Source: Typhlomys cinereus (lineage: Eukaryota; Chordata; Mammalia; Rodentia; Platacanthomyidae). From it: DNA of 64,000 nucleotides. Position numbers and translations under genes: made by a program. The notes beneath the pieces were generated by a model, which saw nothing but the letters and a program-made list of their open reading frames with translations, made no database searches and was not told the origin of the DNA. Shown piece after piece: positions 22,916 to 33,928 of this stretch. The stretch is from assembly GCA_023101885.1 (NCBI GenBank), contig JALPQD010000241.1, positions 62,001 to 126,000 of the forward strand. The letters are read 5' to 3'. Each line of letters begins with the position of its first letter. The stretch's first letter is position 1.

Positions 22916-23735
22916 ATCCTTCTTTTATTTTATTTTTATTTTTATTTATTTCTTTATTGTTATTTCTTTATTTTTCTACTCATACAAACTTAATAGGTAC
23001 CATGATCACCTCCCTCGCTCCACCCCTCCCTGAACCCCCTTGCTCACTTCCCCTTTTTCCCCTTCCTTTCCTCCTCCCCTCCTTTCTCCCAGTGCCCCAT
23101 CCCTGGAGCATCCTTTAGTGTGAATGTCAATCTTCCCTCTGGGTCCTCCACTCTAATGAGGCGTAAGGGACTCAGTAGCATTGCCTAAAGCCCTTTCTTG
23201 TGTTCTCCTTTAGTATAGGAACATTATTGTGGGTGTTAATCCCTGGCCTCTAAGGATCCAAGTGCCTATGATCCATGCTAGACTTTGGGGGGGGGTCAAT
23301 GATATGTTGGTCATTGCGCAGATCATACAATATCTTATTGGTTACTTCGGCCCTAACTTGTGTGGAGTATCTTGCATATCGTTGCTCCTCCCCATCTTTA
23401 GGCTCTTACAATCTTACCACCCCCTTTTCTGCGAATTTCCCTGAGCTTTAGGATGGGGAGAGAGTAGTCTGGCCTGTTCCAGGTGATTAATGTAGGTTCT
23501 CTGATGTTCTGAATTATGGTTTGTTGTTATTCTTTTTTCAGTTTTGCTGTTCCTGCATTGCCCTTGGCTCCGTCCTGATGGGTATTGAATGTCACAACCT
23601 GGCCAAAGATAAAAGGCTATTAAAATAGAGTCTTACTATAAGAGTAGATTCAAACGTAGATGGAAAAAAGTAGGAGACCGTGGTGAGGGGGTGTCAGTCT
23701 CCCAGCAGATATTTTGATCCCAGTGTAGCAACACT
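22916..23735 (-). mobile_element. L1 3' UTR, 5'-truncated
   Basis: The plus strand starts with a T-rich tail, then 'ctactcatacaaacttaata', a C/T-rich tract (complement of the L1 G-rich polypurine tract), and 'tgatccatgctagactttgg'. This matches the young L1 3' UTR found intact at 53.1-54.0 kb. No ORF2 sequence remains. No certain TSD. Confidence 0.8.
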
Positions 23736-25211
23736 AGCTTGTACTACAGGAAATTAGATTTATTAAATCTAACTGGTTCTTCCATTGTTTATTCACCCAA
23801 CTACATAACTGTTTTTTATATCATACTTATATTACAAACATCCAATACTAATTTAAATACCTGTGCTCACTTCAAGAATACCTCAGTCTAGTGAGAGACA
23901 GGACACAAGCACACAAGTCACTAAATTCACTGTCAATCACACAAATCACATATGTAAACAGGTGTAAAAACTAGGAATATAAAAGGTTATGAACCTGTGA
24001 AGTCACTGTATGAATAGGTGTGCTTTGTGTCTGAGATTCAATTAGTTGTCCAATGAAATTCCTTTTCTTATGACTTTGCCAGAGACGATATAAACAAATT
24101 TATTCTCATAACAGATATGACACTGATGAGAAACTAAAGAAATAATTACACTCAAATCCAGTTAATGAACCAGAGAATTTATTACAGTTAGTTGCAAGAG
24201 TATGGAGTTAGTTACAAGAATATGGGTGAGGGGGCTATTTATATTGAATGGAGTTAGTTGTAAGAATATGGGTGAGGGGGCTATTTATAAAGAAGTGCAT
24301 ATGACTAAAAGATAACCACATAACCAAATCCACCCCAGCTTGAGTGAGGTCTTGCGGAGGTTGTGCCTCCAGAACTCACTGCTGGACTTGATGTTTGAGT
24401 GAAGAATGCTCTCTCTACAGAAATAGTTGCTGCTTACATAACTTTGGGGGAAGGGACTTGTGAATCTTGTAGATCTGAAGATCTTCCTGAGACCTGTGAG
24501 TTTTGTTTACTTCCTGAGCCTCCCAAGTTTCATTTTCTTTTTGAGTTTTAAAGGAAACTCTTTCTCTTCCAGTGAGAGAGTGTATCAATTTGGAGGAAGC
24601 ACTACATGCTTTTTGAACTAAGAATCTCAGAACCTATTTGCAAACCATTTGGATATTGGGTTGAGAAAATACTGCCCCCAAAAACTCATTTTTGCTCTTG
24701 AGTTACATTTATTTTTGCCTGGCAGATCTACTTAGCATAAATAAACCATTAAGGATATAACTGTTATTAGCCTGTGTTGCAGTAGCAAAACTCTGGGTTT
24801 TGGTTAATTTTTACAAAAAGAAGGGTTTGCATTGCTTGTAGTGTGGAGGTTTGAGAACATGATGCTATATCTGAGCAGCTCTATTAAGAGTTCTCCGGAC
24901 TCAGTCACATGGTAGATGGCAACAGGCGGAAGCATGAGTCGAGATGGGGATCACAGAATAAGACAGGAGGTTCTGGGGTTGGGGAGAAGTTAGGCTTGCT
25001 GTTTCAGGAGCAGCTAGTGAAGGTCTAATAAGAACTGCTTTAATGCTTTTTAAGGACAGTGCCCTCAATCATTTAACAAACTATTTTTGGGCTCCACCTC
25101 TTCATAGTACTAAGTCCACATCATTTTACTGAGTAGCCAATTGCCAACCCATAAACTATATCCAAGTTATGGCATGAGAATTCGGTGCCTTCTTTCAAAA
25201 TCTGAAATTTA
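23736..25211. other. Unique non-coding DNA
   Basis: No gene or repeat recognised except a local tandem duplication at 24,204-24,288. Confidence 0.5.
24204..24288. repeat. Tandem duplication, 39-nt unit
   Basis: Two 39-nt copies (24204-24242 and 24250-24288) start GGAGTTAGTT, contain GAATATGGGTGAGGGGG and differ at two positions. A third, shorter echo of the start lies just upstream. Confidence 0.9.
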
Positions 25212-25480
25212 GTGAGCTGGTAATTGGTTTGGTTCATAAGTTCTTGTCATGAAAGGATAAAGACTGAATTTAGATCACTAGCACCTATGTAAAAAAGCAA
25301 AGTGCAAAGACGCACATGTGTAATTGTAGCATTTGGGGAAACAGAAACAGGGAGATCCCTGGGGTTTGCTGGCCAGCTAGTGTACCGAAGTCAGTGAGCT
25401 TTGGGTAATGAAAAACTGTGTCTCAAAGGGGGACTTTTAAAGTGAGGACTGAGTTCAGGTTCCATCATGAGAGAGTCATG
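25212..25480 (+). mobile_element. B4-type SINE
   Basis: A degenerate tRNA-like head ('gagctggtaattggtt' to 'agatcactagcacctatg') is followed by the B4 body 'gggagatccctggggtttgc', 'tggccagctagt', 'cagtgagctttgggtaatg' and 'actgtgtctcaaa'. The CA-rich tail is missing. Confidence 0.7.
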
Positions 25481-25508
25481 AATCTATGTGGGCCAAGAGG
25501 TGGAACGT

Positions 25509-25897
25509 CATAGTTTGAATGTGAATTGTTTCCCAGAGGCTCATGTGCTTTCAGTCTTGCTGATGTTTGTGCTTGGGAAGGTTGCAACACCTTTAAAAGG
25601 TGGAGGTTTGCTAGAGTAAAGCAGACCTCGAGATTTTGGTAATCCCACCCTGTCCTTCTTCTACTAGTAGCTGTCTTTAGCATCCTGCTGCTTGCTCTTT
25701 CTGCCTGTTGGATGAAGTCTTCAGTCACCGAAACCTCCTTAAGCTCCTAGAGCTCACCATGCTTTCTGCTATGTGATTCCTGCCTTAATGGACTATCTCT
25801 TCTCTGGAGTCATAAAACCAAATAAATTTCCCTTTTCTCCTTTTAAGTTACTTGAATTTGAATGGTGTCTCACAGCAGCAGAAAGAGTAACAGAGAC
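25509..25897 (+). mobile_element. MaLR-type solo LTR relic
   Basis: Start 'catagtttgaatgtgaattg' and end 'tctcacagcagcagaaagag', with 'aataaatttcccttttctcc' before the end, match the MaLR LTR plan (TATGGTTTGAATGT ... AATAAA ... 'tatagcagcccgaa'). The LTR is about 390 bp and no internal region adjoins it. Confidence 0.6.
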
Positions 25898-25917
25898 AAG
25901 GTAATAAAACTAAAACT

Positions 25918-26577
25918 ACCAGTCAGGATGCAGCCAAGTGCAGTGCAGTAATAGCAAAACTGAAAACATCAACAATCCATAATTCAGAACACCAGAGACC
26001 CTATATTATTCACTTAGAACCAGACCAGCCAAACTTTTCCCCATCCTAAAGCTCATGGAGCCTTGCAGAAGAGGGGACTGCAAGATTGTAAGAGCCTAAA
26101 TTTGGGAAGGACCAATGATATGCAAAATACTTCACACAAAATAGGGTTGCAGCAGCCAGAACTAGACTTTACCTGACCTGCACTATGGCTGACATGTCAA
26201 CGACCCCCCCAAAGTCTAGCATGCATCACAGGGGAGAAGGCTTCAGGCAGTACGATTTTTAGAGGCAAGGGATTAAACAGTCATAGTAGAGTTCCCATAC
26301 TAATGGGGAGCCCAAGAAGGGGCCCTGGGCTATGCCAGAGTCCTGAATCCTCATTAGGGTGGAGGACTCAGAGGGAGATTGAGCACCCAAATAAACTGAT
26401 GCTCCATGAGATGGGAGGGAGGAAGGGGGAAGCACTGGGAGATAAGGAGGGAAGGAGGGAGGGAGGAGAGTAAATAGAAAGGGGGAGAGTGGAGTGGGGA
26501 ATGAGAGGGGAAGGGAAGGGTGAGGGAGAGGATTGTGTACCTATTGAGTTTGTATGATTAGAAAATAAATAAAATGT
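25918..26577 (+). mobile_element. L1 3' UTR, 5'-truncated
   Basis: This is the same 3' UTR as the young L1 (complement of 53.1-53.75 kb): 'agcaaaactgaaaacatcaa', 'agagaccctatattattcac', 'gattgtaagagcctaaattt', a G/A-rich polypurine tract (about 26,405-26,530) and 'gtgtacctattgagtttgta' before the A-rich end. It lacks ORF2. More diverged than the 34-kb copy, so older. Confidence 0.85.
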
Positions 26578-26604
26578 GGGAGATCTCGAATGTTTATTAT
26601 ATAT

Positions 26605-26715
26605 CAGAATGTAAACATATTAACTAATTACTTAAACACTATAAGGTAAGTATAATTGTTCATAACTGTTCCCCTGTGAAGATTTATATTTGCAGATATC
26701 AGTTAGCAGGTCCAT
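26605..26715 (-). mobile_element. MIR fragment, weak
   Basis: 'actataaggtaagtataatt' then 'cccctgtgaagatt' resembles 'tatgaggtaggtactattat ... ccattttacagatg'. Weak match. Confidence 0.35.
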
Positions 26716-27169
26716 TATCCAAGACTAGGTTAAGAGACTGGAAAAAATATTTTCCTACTACACAATCAGGTTTTTTTTTTTTTTGCAACATATGACTTCA
26801 TATGACTTCATTTCCTGCTTTCACAGTTTGAGAGATGAAAACTTAGAAATTTAAGTAAACCCCATATTCGGTTCTGATCAAAAGATTTTTAAGAACTAGG
26901 AAGAGTGTAAACAAGGATCTTATCTAAAATTAATAAGCATCATCATAAGTAGCAATAAGCCTTTAGCATTTTCATTGAAGTCAAAGATATTACAAAAACT
27001 CAATCTTCACAACTATCATTTTAAGATTAGTCTGAAAAGGAGTCTTTATGTAATTAGTGAAAATATGTTAGTATAGCAAGTATAGAATACAGTATGGAGG
27101 TTTCTCTAAACATTGAAAATAGAACTAACATGATCCAAATGGTAAATGGAATTAGAATAGAAAAGAGCT

Positions 27170-27560
27170 ATGTAAAACTGTTCCTTGTGACATAAGTCAT
27201 AACAGTTAAGATGTAGGATCAGCTTACGTACCAACCAATAGATAGTGGATAAAAAAGTATGTAAACAACAATATTATGTAGCTATGAAGAATGAGATCCT
27301 TTTATTTGAAGAAAAGTGGATGGAATGGGGGACATCATGTTAAGTGAAATAATGACGAGTTTTGTGTGTTTTCTTTCATCTATGAAACAAAAAAAAAATA
27401 ACCTGATGTTAGGAACTAGAAAAGAGGAGATGCAGGGGAAGCAGAAGAACAGAAGGCTGTTTAGACCTGATCAAAGCATAATGTATATTCACACATGGAA
27501 GTGCCGTCATTAATCCTTTTTATAGAATTACAATAATGTGTCATTAAAATTAAAATAACA
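27170..27560 (+). mobile_element. Old L1 3' end
   Basis: 'tatgtagctatgaagaatga' followed by 'ggatggaatgggggacatca' and 'tgttaagtgaaataatga' corresponds to the L1 ORF2 tail ('cagccataaaaaagaatga ... gatggacctggaggacatt ... gctaagtgaaataagcc'). Degraded, no useful open frame. Confidence 0.6.
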
Positions 27561-27597
27561 GGTTGATTTGAATGTTTGGAGTTAGAAATGAGAGAGG

Positions 27598-27613
27598 GAA
27601 AATTAAGACAGTG
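27598..27613. repeat. TSD, left (B3 SINE)
   Basis: GAAAATTAAGACAGTG is repeated exactly at 27802-27817, bounding the B3 SINE. Confidence 0.9.
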
Positions 27614-27801
27614 GGCCAGCAAGATGAGTTAATGGGAAAAGATGCTTGGGTCAGTAACTTGAATTTGATTCCTGGATAATACATAAGGGAAGGAAAAAAC
27701 AACTTCCAAAAGTTGTTTTCTGTATCATGGTATGTGCATGCATTCTCTCTCTCCCTCTGTCTCTCTCTGTCTCTGTCTCTCTCTCTCAATGATATAAAAG
27801 A
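27614..27801 (+). mobile_element. B3 SINE with intact TSD
   Basis: The tRNA-like head ('ggccagcaagatgagttaat' to 'aatttgattcctgg') is followed by 'aacttccaaaagttgttt' and a CT-rich tail, then an A-rich end. An exact 16-bp TSD flanks it. This is the B2-type family called B3, mobilised by L1. Confidence 0.75.
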
Positions 27802-27817
27802 GAAAATTAAGACAGTG
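27802..27817. repeat. TSD, right (B3 SINE)
   Basis: Exact copy of 27598-27613. Confidence 0.9.
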
Positions 27818-28194
27818 TTAAAAGAAGCATTAGAAAAGAACAGATGTTCCAAACTGATTTCTTGATAAGGCCAGTTGAAACAAAATTCTTTGTAAAGCAC
27901 CTGGAACAGGGTTTCATTTCAAGTTACAAGTTCAAGAAAAGCAGCTCTTTTGAAAAAGAGCAAAGAACAGATTTAGAGGATTACAACTTCATGAATTTGT
28001 ATTTTACATGGCTTTAGTGGATGCATGCATTCAGGATAAGCATAGACCTAAAGATAACTGAATTAATAATTTAGAAAAAAAAACTTTTACTTAGTTATTT
28101 ATTCATTTATTCTTTTGTTTGTTTGTTTTGTAGCCAATGACTTTAGAAAGAGTTCCAGGACTGTTCAGTGTAGAAATGATTGAACAGACTTTCA

Positions 28195-28605
28195 TCTAAA
28201 GAAGTGAAGGAAATAGATCAATAGGGAAGATAACCAATAAACCTATAGGTAGGAAGACAGTACTTCAAACTGCTCTGTTAAGCAGCTGTTATTATACCCA
28301 TAGAATAGGAACTTAGAGTGGAAACCTTTGGGTCTAAAGCTGAATGAGTGAAGGGAATGCACATATCAGTAGGGTGGCCTGAAGTGAGGTAACTTTTTAC
28401 ATTATGGAGGTCTGAACCCCACCCCCCAGGAACAGACAAGCCAGACTGAACCCTGAGGTCCATAGAAGCATACAAGCGGAAGGATGGGAAGGAATGGTGA
28501 AGGGAAGGGAGGACATAGAGGGGAGGGGGAAGGGAGGGAAGCTGAGATGAATACTCAATATGCTTGTAAAAGTGGAAAAAAGTAATTAAAAAAGGAAATT
28601 GAATA
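28195..28605 (+). mobile_element. L1 3' UTR, older subfamily
   Basis: Aligns by eye with 15,560-15,965: shared blocks include 'tctataggtaggaa'-like, 'acctttgggtctaaa', 'gggtggcctgaag', 'ggtccatagaagca' and 'gatgaatactcaatatg', with a polypurine tract (28,475-28,540) and an A-rich end. 5'-truncated in the 3' UTR. Confidence 0.8.
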
Positions 28606-28642
28606 TTTACTATAAGAAATGAAAATTAAAAAAATAAAGTTA

Positions 28643-28770
28643 GGGTTCCAGCAATGTGGTGGCACAGTAAGAGTGGAGTTACCACACTTGAGGCTTTGGG
28701 TTCAACTCAGTACTTCCCCGCAAAAGTTGGACCCCTTCCTTGTATACATAAAATTTAAATAAAAACTAGG
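28643..28770 (+). mobile_element. tRNA-derived SINE fragment, uncertain
   Basis: A B-box-like GGGTTCAACTC at about 28,698 lies in a tRNA-like context, followed by an A-rich AATAAA tail. It resembles an ID or B3 remnant. Too diverged to name. Confidence 0.35.
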
Positions 28771-28779
28771 TCCTAGATC

Positions 28780-30020
28780 TAAATTTACAAGTGAAAACTG
28801 TAAAACACTAAGAATAATAAAGTCATACTTTTAAAAAATGATCTCTCAATTTGCTACTTAAATTAGCCTAGAAGCTACATGTAGCCCAGGCTGGAGAAAA
28901 ATTCATGGACCTCCTGTCTCAGCCTCCTGGTTTCAAGGATTGCAAGCATGATTCACCATACCTAGCCTTAAAGGATAAAAATCTCTGGGACCTTTCACTA
29001 AGTAAACCATTCTTGTTTAAGACTTCAAAAGTCAAATGACAAAAGAAATAAATGTTTCTACTTCATAAGCATAAAATTAGAAATAAATCCTATGAGTTTA
29101 TAAAAGATTTCCTCAAGGAAATGGAAACATTTAAGACCAGTAGGCTGAGAGAAATATAGCAAAGCATATGTAATGAGGGACTAGTATTCAGCATTGAGGG
29201 TTATAAAAGTGGACTACAAATGGCAAATAGCCTTATGCTTTAAGGAAAAAAAAGATGTGAAATAGACATTCCTCCACAGAAAAGATCCAAGGAATCTCAA
29301 GGCACATGAAAAAATCTCCAACACAATTTACCACTAGACAAATTTAATTGCAATTAGATACCTTTCTGACCCATATAAAATGACAGAATGTACAGAAATT
29401 AAAACTTTTACATGTTAATAGTGGAACTTCATATGATGGATTCCCTTTGAAAAATGTATGCAACACTTCAGAATATCAAATATAGAGTTACCATATGATT
29501 CAGCAATTGAATTATTCCACATGTATTTCTCAAAAATGAAAGCATATAGGACTTTGCACATAAATATTCTTAACAGTATTATTAAGGATAGCCAAAAAGT
29601 ATAGGCAGTCTCCATTTCTATTGCTTGATGAATGGATAAATCAAAATGGTATATTAATATAGTAGAAGAATATTAATATTAAAAAAGAATGAAGTACTGA
29701 TTCATGGTACAACATGGATGAATTTTGAAAAATTTTGCTAAGTGAATGAAGTCAGGACAAAGGGTTACATATTGTATTATCAGGTTTCTATTACACATCT
29801 ATAGCAGACAAATGCTTGGAAACAAAAGAAAGATTGTTTATAGAGTTGGGGGGCTAATCTGGAAGAACTACTAAGAATATGCTTTCTTGGGATGGCAAAA
29901 TGCTTCAAATTTGAGGTGTACAATTATCTGAATACACTAAAGCATTCAATCATATTCTTTATACAAATAACCATTATTATGTGTGAATTTTATTTTGGTA
30001 AAGATATGTTTTAAAATACA
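28780..30020 (+). mobile_element. Ancient L1M (MA/MB-like) 3' part
   Basis: Segments follow the mammalian L1M order: 'tgaaaactgtaaaacac', 'gagggactagtattcagca', 'agttaccatatgattcagca', 'aaggatagccaaaaagtata', 'gatgaatggataaatcaaaa', 'gtacaacatggatgaa' and the 3' UTR 'aatacactaaagcattca'. It spans the post-RT part of ORF2 and the 3' UTR, with many frame breaks. A reversed B1 interrupts it at 28,865-28,968. It predates the rodent SINEs. Confidence 0.75.
28865..28968 (-). mobile_element. B1 SINE fragment, reversed
   Basis: 'catgtagcccaggctgg', 'gtctcagcctcctggtttc', 'ggattgcaagcatgattcac' are the complement of the 7SL-derived B1 body. It sits inside the L1M relic and is therefore younger than it. 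Confidence 0.75.
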
Positions 30021-30229
30021 AGAGCATGAATATATGTGCAATTATATATCTGCAAAAATGTTAAAGGTTAACAAAAACATCTCATTAAAATAATCATGAT
30101 GCAAGTGTTTATAAATATGCAAAAATAGATATACATGTGTATTCATTGTTGCTTTCTATATGTTGAATAATTTTTGATTATTTGTTTGACTCTGGACATA
30201 GACCTACAGCTCTGATATGCTGAAGAACT

Positions 30230-31300
30230 GAAGAAATATTCATATCACGCATTTTAACGATCTCACAAAAAACACTGGAGGGAATAAGTAACATGCTTTC
30301 AAAGAGAAAAATGAAATCATATACTTCAGTGGTTTAATTATAGTAGTTGGAATGTGACAAAATTAGAAAAAATATGTGTTGAAAATTGACATAACATATT
30401 ACTGAATTTATTGCTAAAATATTTTAAAATATATTTAATTAAAATATATCTGATTCAATGAGAGATGACTTATGCATACATCAACTCATAATTTTTAATG
30501 AGAACCATGAAATATTTCTCTCTAAAGCCGAGCAAAAGTTATAAACACGCACTCTGTCCAGTGCTATTCATCTTTATGTTAGAGATATTGGCAATGGAAT
30601 TAGACAGGAATGTATTACAACTTTATGATCTGAAATTGAAGCAATATAATTGTTCTTCCTTGATGATAATATAATTGATTAGCTGAAGGCCTCCAAACAA
30701 CCCATGTATACCTATTAAAAAATGAAGTAAAATTAAATATATTTCCATCTCCTAATATGTACACACAGACTCTACTGATGTAGAAACAAGGTGATATGGA
30801 AGTTACAGCAAAAGAGAAAAGTTGAACCAATTTTGAAAAAAGAAGTTGAGAAAAATAGGCAAAAATTATGAACTACTCCCGAAGAATTTTATGTAGAATT
30901 AAACAAATACCAAAATAGCCTTGTTCTTAGAAAGAACATCCAATTTCACTAAAATATATTGTATGTAAGTTAACATATGAAAATTATAGCACTCTATTAA
31001 AAACTTACATTCTTTCTGGAGTAGACAAGTTAATTATAAAACATATTTGTATTAACAAAGGATCTAATAAGCAACAATTTTTTGATTAAATTATGGTGGG
31101 CAGGAGGCTGGACAGATTCTCTAATGTTTACATCATGAAAGTAATCACAAAACTAACCAAGAATTCTGAAAGAAATGGTTAAGAAATGTGGAAAGCAAGT
31201 CTGGATCACAGAAACTATGAAGCATGTAAGTGCCTAAAGCTACTATAATTTAATTCCAAATTCTTAAAAGCAAAACTTAAGGGAATGTGACTGTTGAAAC
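30230..31300 (+). mobile_element. Ancient L1M ORF2 fragment
   Basis: 'ggcaatggaattagacagga', 'gattagctgaaggcctcc' and 'gtgggcaggaggctggac' recall the RT-core and downstream part of old L1 ORF2 in plus orientation. Very degraded and without an open frame, so the boundaries are rough. Confidence 0.5.
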
Positions 31301-31489
31301 GTGGATAATTTGAACATTAAAAAAATGAGAACATGTCCCATATTGAAGAATCCATTTTTTGTAATAATACCAAGAATTATTGCACTTTTCTTTATTCTTA
31401 ATTTCCTGCTCCCAAATAATGAATTTTCTCTATTTCATCTTGAGTTTATTTTGAGTTATGCTAAGAACATAGATTAGTACTATAAATAG

Positions 31490-31500
31490 CTGATCAATCA
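31490..31500. repeat. TSD, left (short L1)
   Basis: CTGATCAATCA recurs at 31728-31738 across the L1 stub. Confidence 0.7.
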
Positions 31501-31727
31501 ATTTTTATTTATTTTTCTACTTTTACAAGCATATTGAGTGTTCATCCCAGCTTCCCTCCCTCCTTCTTCCCTCCATCCCCTCCCTTCCCTTCACCATTCT
31601 CTCCCAATCCCTCCCATTCTTCCACTTGTTTGCCTCTGTGGATCCCAGGGTTCACTCTGACCTGCTCCTGTGAATGTTCAGGCCTCTGTGTATATCAAGT
31701 TACCTCTCTTCAGGCCACTGTAAATTT
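31501..31727 (-). mobile_element. Short 5'-truncated L1 3' UTR
   Basis: The plus strand reads 'tttctacttttacaagcata', 'ttgagtgttcatcc', a C/T-rich tract and 'ggatcccagggttcactctg', the complement of the 3' UTR type at 15.6-15.96 kb. It is 227 bp with an 11-bp TSD, a typical severely truncated retrotransposition product. Confidence 0.85.
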
Positions 31728-31738
31728 CTGATCAATCA
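31728..31738. repeat. TSD, right (short L1)
   Basis: Exact copy of 31490-31500. Confidence 0.7.
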
Positions 31739-32341
31739 TTTTTGCAATGCATATTAAAAAATGAAGCCTGTCATCTATGTTTGGAGATGTTGCCTTTGTT
31801 GTTTGGAAAATAGATACAGTTGAATGTCGATTTTATTTTACTGTCCTATTATTATTTTGTATAGTTTTATTCCTATAATATTTTATTATCTGAGAGTGCA
31901 AATCGTGGACCACAATATTTAAATATCTTTTTCATGATTAATTTTGGTCAGTTTTAATGTTCATCCATTTAATTTGCTCAATTGTCAATTTTTGAAATGG
32001 GTTGATTTCCAAGCACTCCAAAATAAGCAAAAAAGAAATTTACTTAATTTTGCAGATACAGTCTTACAGACTATCAAGTAAATGAAAAAGATATGTTCCA
32101 TAGAATATCTCAGAGTGAAATTTATTTTCTTATAGTCCTGGTCCTTCAAAGTCCAAGGTGAAGGACAAAGCAGCTCTAGATTCTGTTGAGTCCTGGCCTT
32201 GCTAATAACAGCTGACTTTATGCTGTGTCCCTATTGGTTTTTTGCTCTGGATGCCCAGGCTGAGAAGGTTTTTCATGTCTCCTCTTTTCCAAGGACACTA
32301 GTTCCATAGAATTAGGTCCACATTTAAGAGAAATCTTTTAA

Positions 32342-32714
32342 GGGCTGGGAGATGGCTCAGTGGTTAAAAAAATTGCCCTGCAAACAAAACAATTTGGCTT
32401 CAGATCTTCAGTTCCTATGTTAAAAAAAAAAGCTGGGTGAAAATGTCTGCCCACCCATTATTCCAGTCTCCTGAGGAAGAGACTGGAACTCCCCAGAGCA
32501 ACCTGGCAAGGTCCGGATTTGTTTAGAAAGCCTGTCTTGAATCAGGTAAAAAGGAGATTGAGAATGCATCATGATATTGACTTCAGGTCTCCATATGCCT
32601 TCACAAGCACACACATGCGAATTTGCATAAATGTGTGTGCTCACATGTATATAAACATGCATATGCAAACATGCATGACCCCTCACACATAGGCAAAAGT
32701 GGAAAAAGAAAAAA
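32342..32714 (+). mobile_element. B4-type SINE with tRNA-like head
   Basis: The head GGGCTGGGAGATGGCTCAGT is well preserved. The B4 body follows with 'agagcaacctggcaaggtcc', 'agaaagcctgtcttgaat' and 'attgacttcaggtctcca', then a CA-rich tail and A-rich end. It has the same architecture as 4,786-5,168 and is better preserved. A local 10-bp hairpin (32461-32470 with 32479-32488) lies in its body. Confidence 0.75.
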
Positions 32715-33356
32715 GATTCACTTCGTGTCAAGTAGCTCCTGGAAAGACTATCTCCAGATCACATTGGAATTAGGGATTCATCATACATATTTGGTCCATG
32801 TGGTGTGTAATATAGAAAGCTAATCAGGTTCTTCTTGCTCTTCTTTTCTGAAAAGTTGGAAACTAGATGATATAAGATAATTTTGAAGAGAATGGAGAGA
32901 CACCTGCCACTGAACTCGTCAATGTCTTGTCAAGATTAAAAATCTGCTTGCATGCACATCAGGACACTGAGAGTGAACCACTTATTTCACCAGAAGAAAA
33001 TGCTCTGTTGTAACCCACTTATAAAATGGATCCATCAACTCCAGCAACTAGATCCATCAGGCAAAGATTTTAAGGGAGGAGAAATGGAGGAGAAGAATAT
33101 CAGTGAGCATGAACCCTGGTGTTTATGTAAAGATAATAGACAGATCCTAAATGGATCATAACAGATATTCTGTGAAGGTAAAATACAGGGTTGGTGAGGT
33201 TTACTGAGGTAGGAGGGGTGTGTGCCAAGAGATGATGGCGGCTTGTCTCCCACCACGCTTGACTGCCTCTGTGAAGTCAGAAGAACTGGGAAGAAGAGAA
33301 GTAGGTGTATTCACATATCCTGGAAGGACGTTGAAAGGGGATTAAAAACAATACAT

Positions 33357-33369
33357 AAGAGAAAAATGA
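33357..33369. repeat. TSD, left (L1 at 33.4-35.0 kb)
   Basis: AAGAGAAAAATGA is repeated exactly at 35050-35062. Confidence 0.9.
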
Positions 33370-33632
33370 TGCAGGCTCATACAGCCACTCTAGTGAGCTG
33401 TCTGGAGATTCTTAAAGAAATAAAAGTTGAAATGCCATATGACCCTGCTATTCCACTTTTGGGAATAACCCCCCATACAGCAAATATTCACCTGGATAGC
33501 ACAAGCACGACCATGTTCATAGCAGCACTGTTTACAATAGCAAAGTCATGGAATCAACCCAAATGTCCAACAGTTGATGAGTGGATAGGGAAACTTTGAT
33601 ACATCTACACAATGGAGTACTACTCAACCATC

Positions 33633-33647
33633 AAAAATGATGAATTA
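33633..33647. repeat. TSD, left (young SINE 1)
   Basis: AAAAATGATGAATTA is repeated exactly at 33914-33928. Confidence 0.95.
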
Positions 33648-33913
33648 GGGCTGGAGAGGTGGCTCAGGGGTTAAGCCTCTGCCTTGTAGGCAGAAGGTCC
33701 TGAGTTCGGATCCCAGATCCCATGTATAGACGACAGGTCCTGGTAGGGCGGAGCCTGTGAATCTCGGGGCAGAAGGAGGTGGAGGCGTCCATGGTGGTTC
33801 ACGAATTCGTCCGTGGTTCTACACACACACACACACACACACACACAACACACAGACACACATGCACGTGCACATACACATGCACATACACACAGTTGAA
33901 TAAATAAAAATAA
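33648..33913 (+). mobile_element. Young tRNA-headed SINE, copy 1
   Basis: A head of rodent tRNA-SINE type (GGGCTGGAGAGGTGGCTCAG, then B-box GAGTTCGGATCCC) is joined to a GC-rich body including 'gtagggcggagcctgtgaat', 'gaaggaggtggaggcgtcca' and 'gtccgtggttctac'. A (CA)n tail and an A-rich end with AATAAA follow. It is flanked by an exact 15-bp TSD. The body is shared with 52,151-52,442 but lacks about 28 nt present there. I do not recognise this body from mouse or rat SINEs. Confidence 0.9.
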
Positions 33914-33928
33914 AAAAATGATGAATTA
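33914..33928. repeat. TSD, right (young SINE 1)
   Basis: Exact copy of 33633-33647. Confidence 0.95.

Noticed and set aside
33648..33730. tRNA gene
   Set aside because: A- and B-box-like sequences are present but belong to the SINE head; the cloverleaf is not complete and a TSD flanks the whole SINE.
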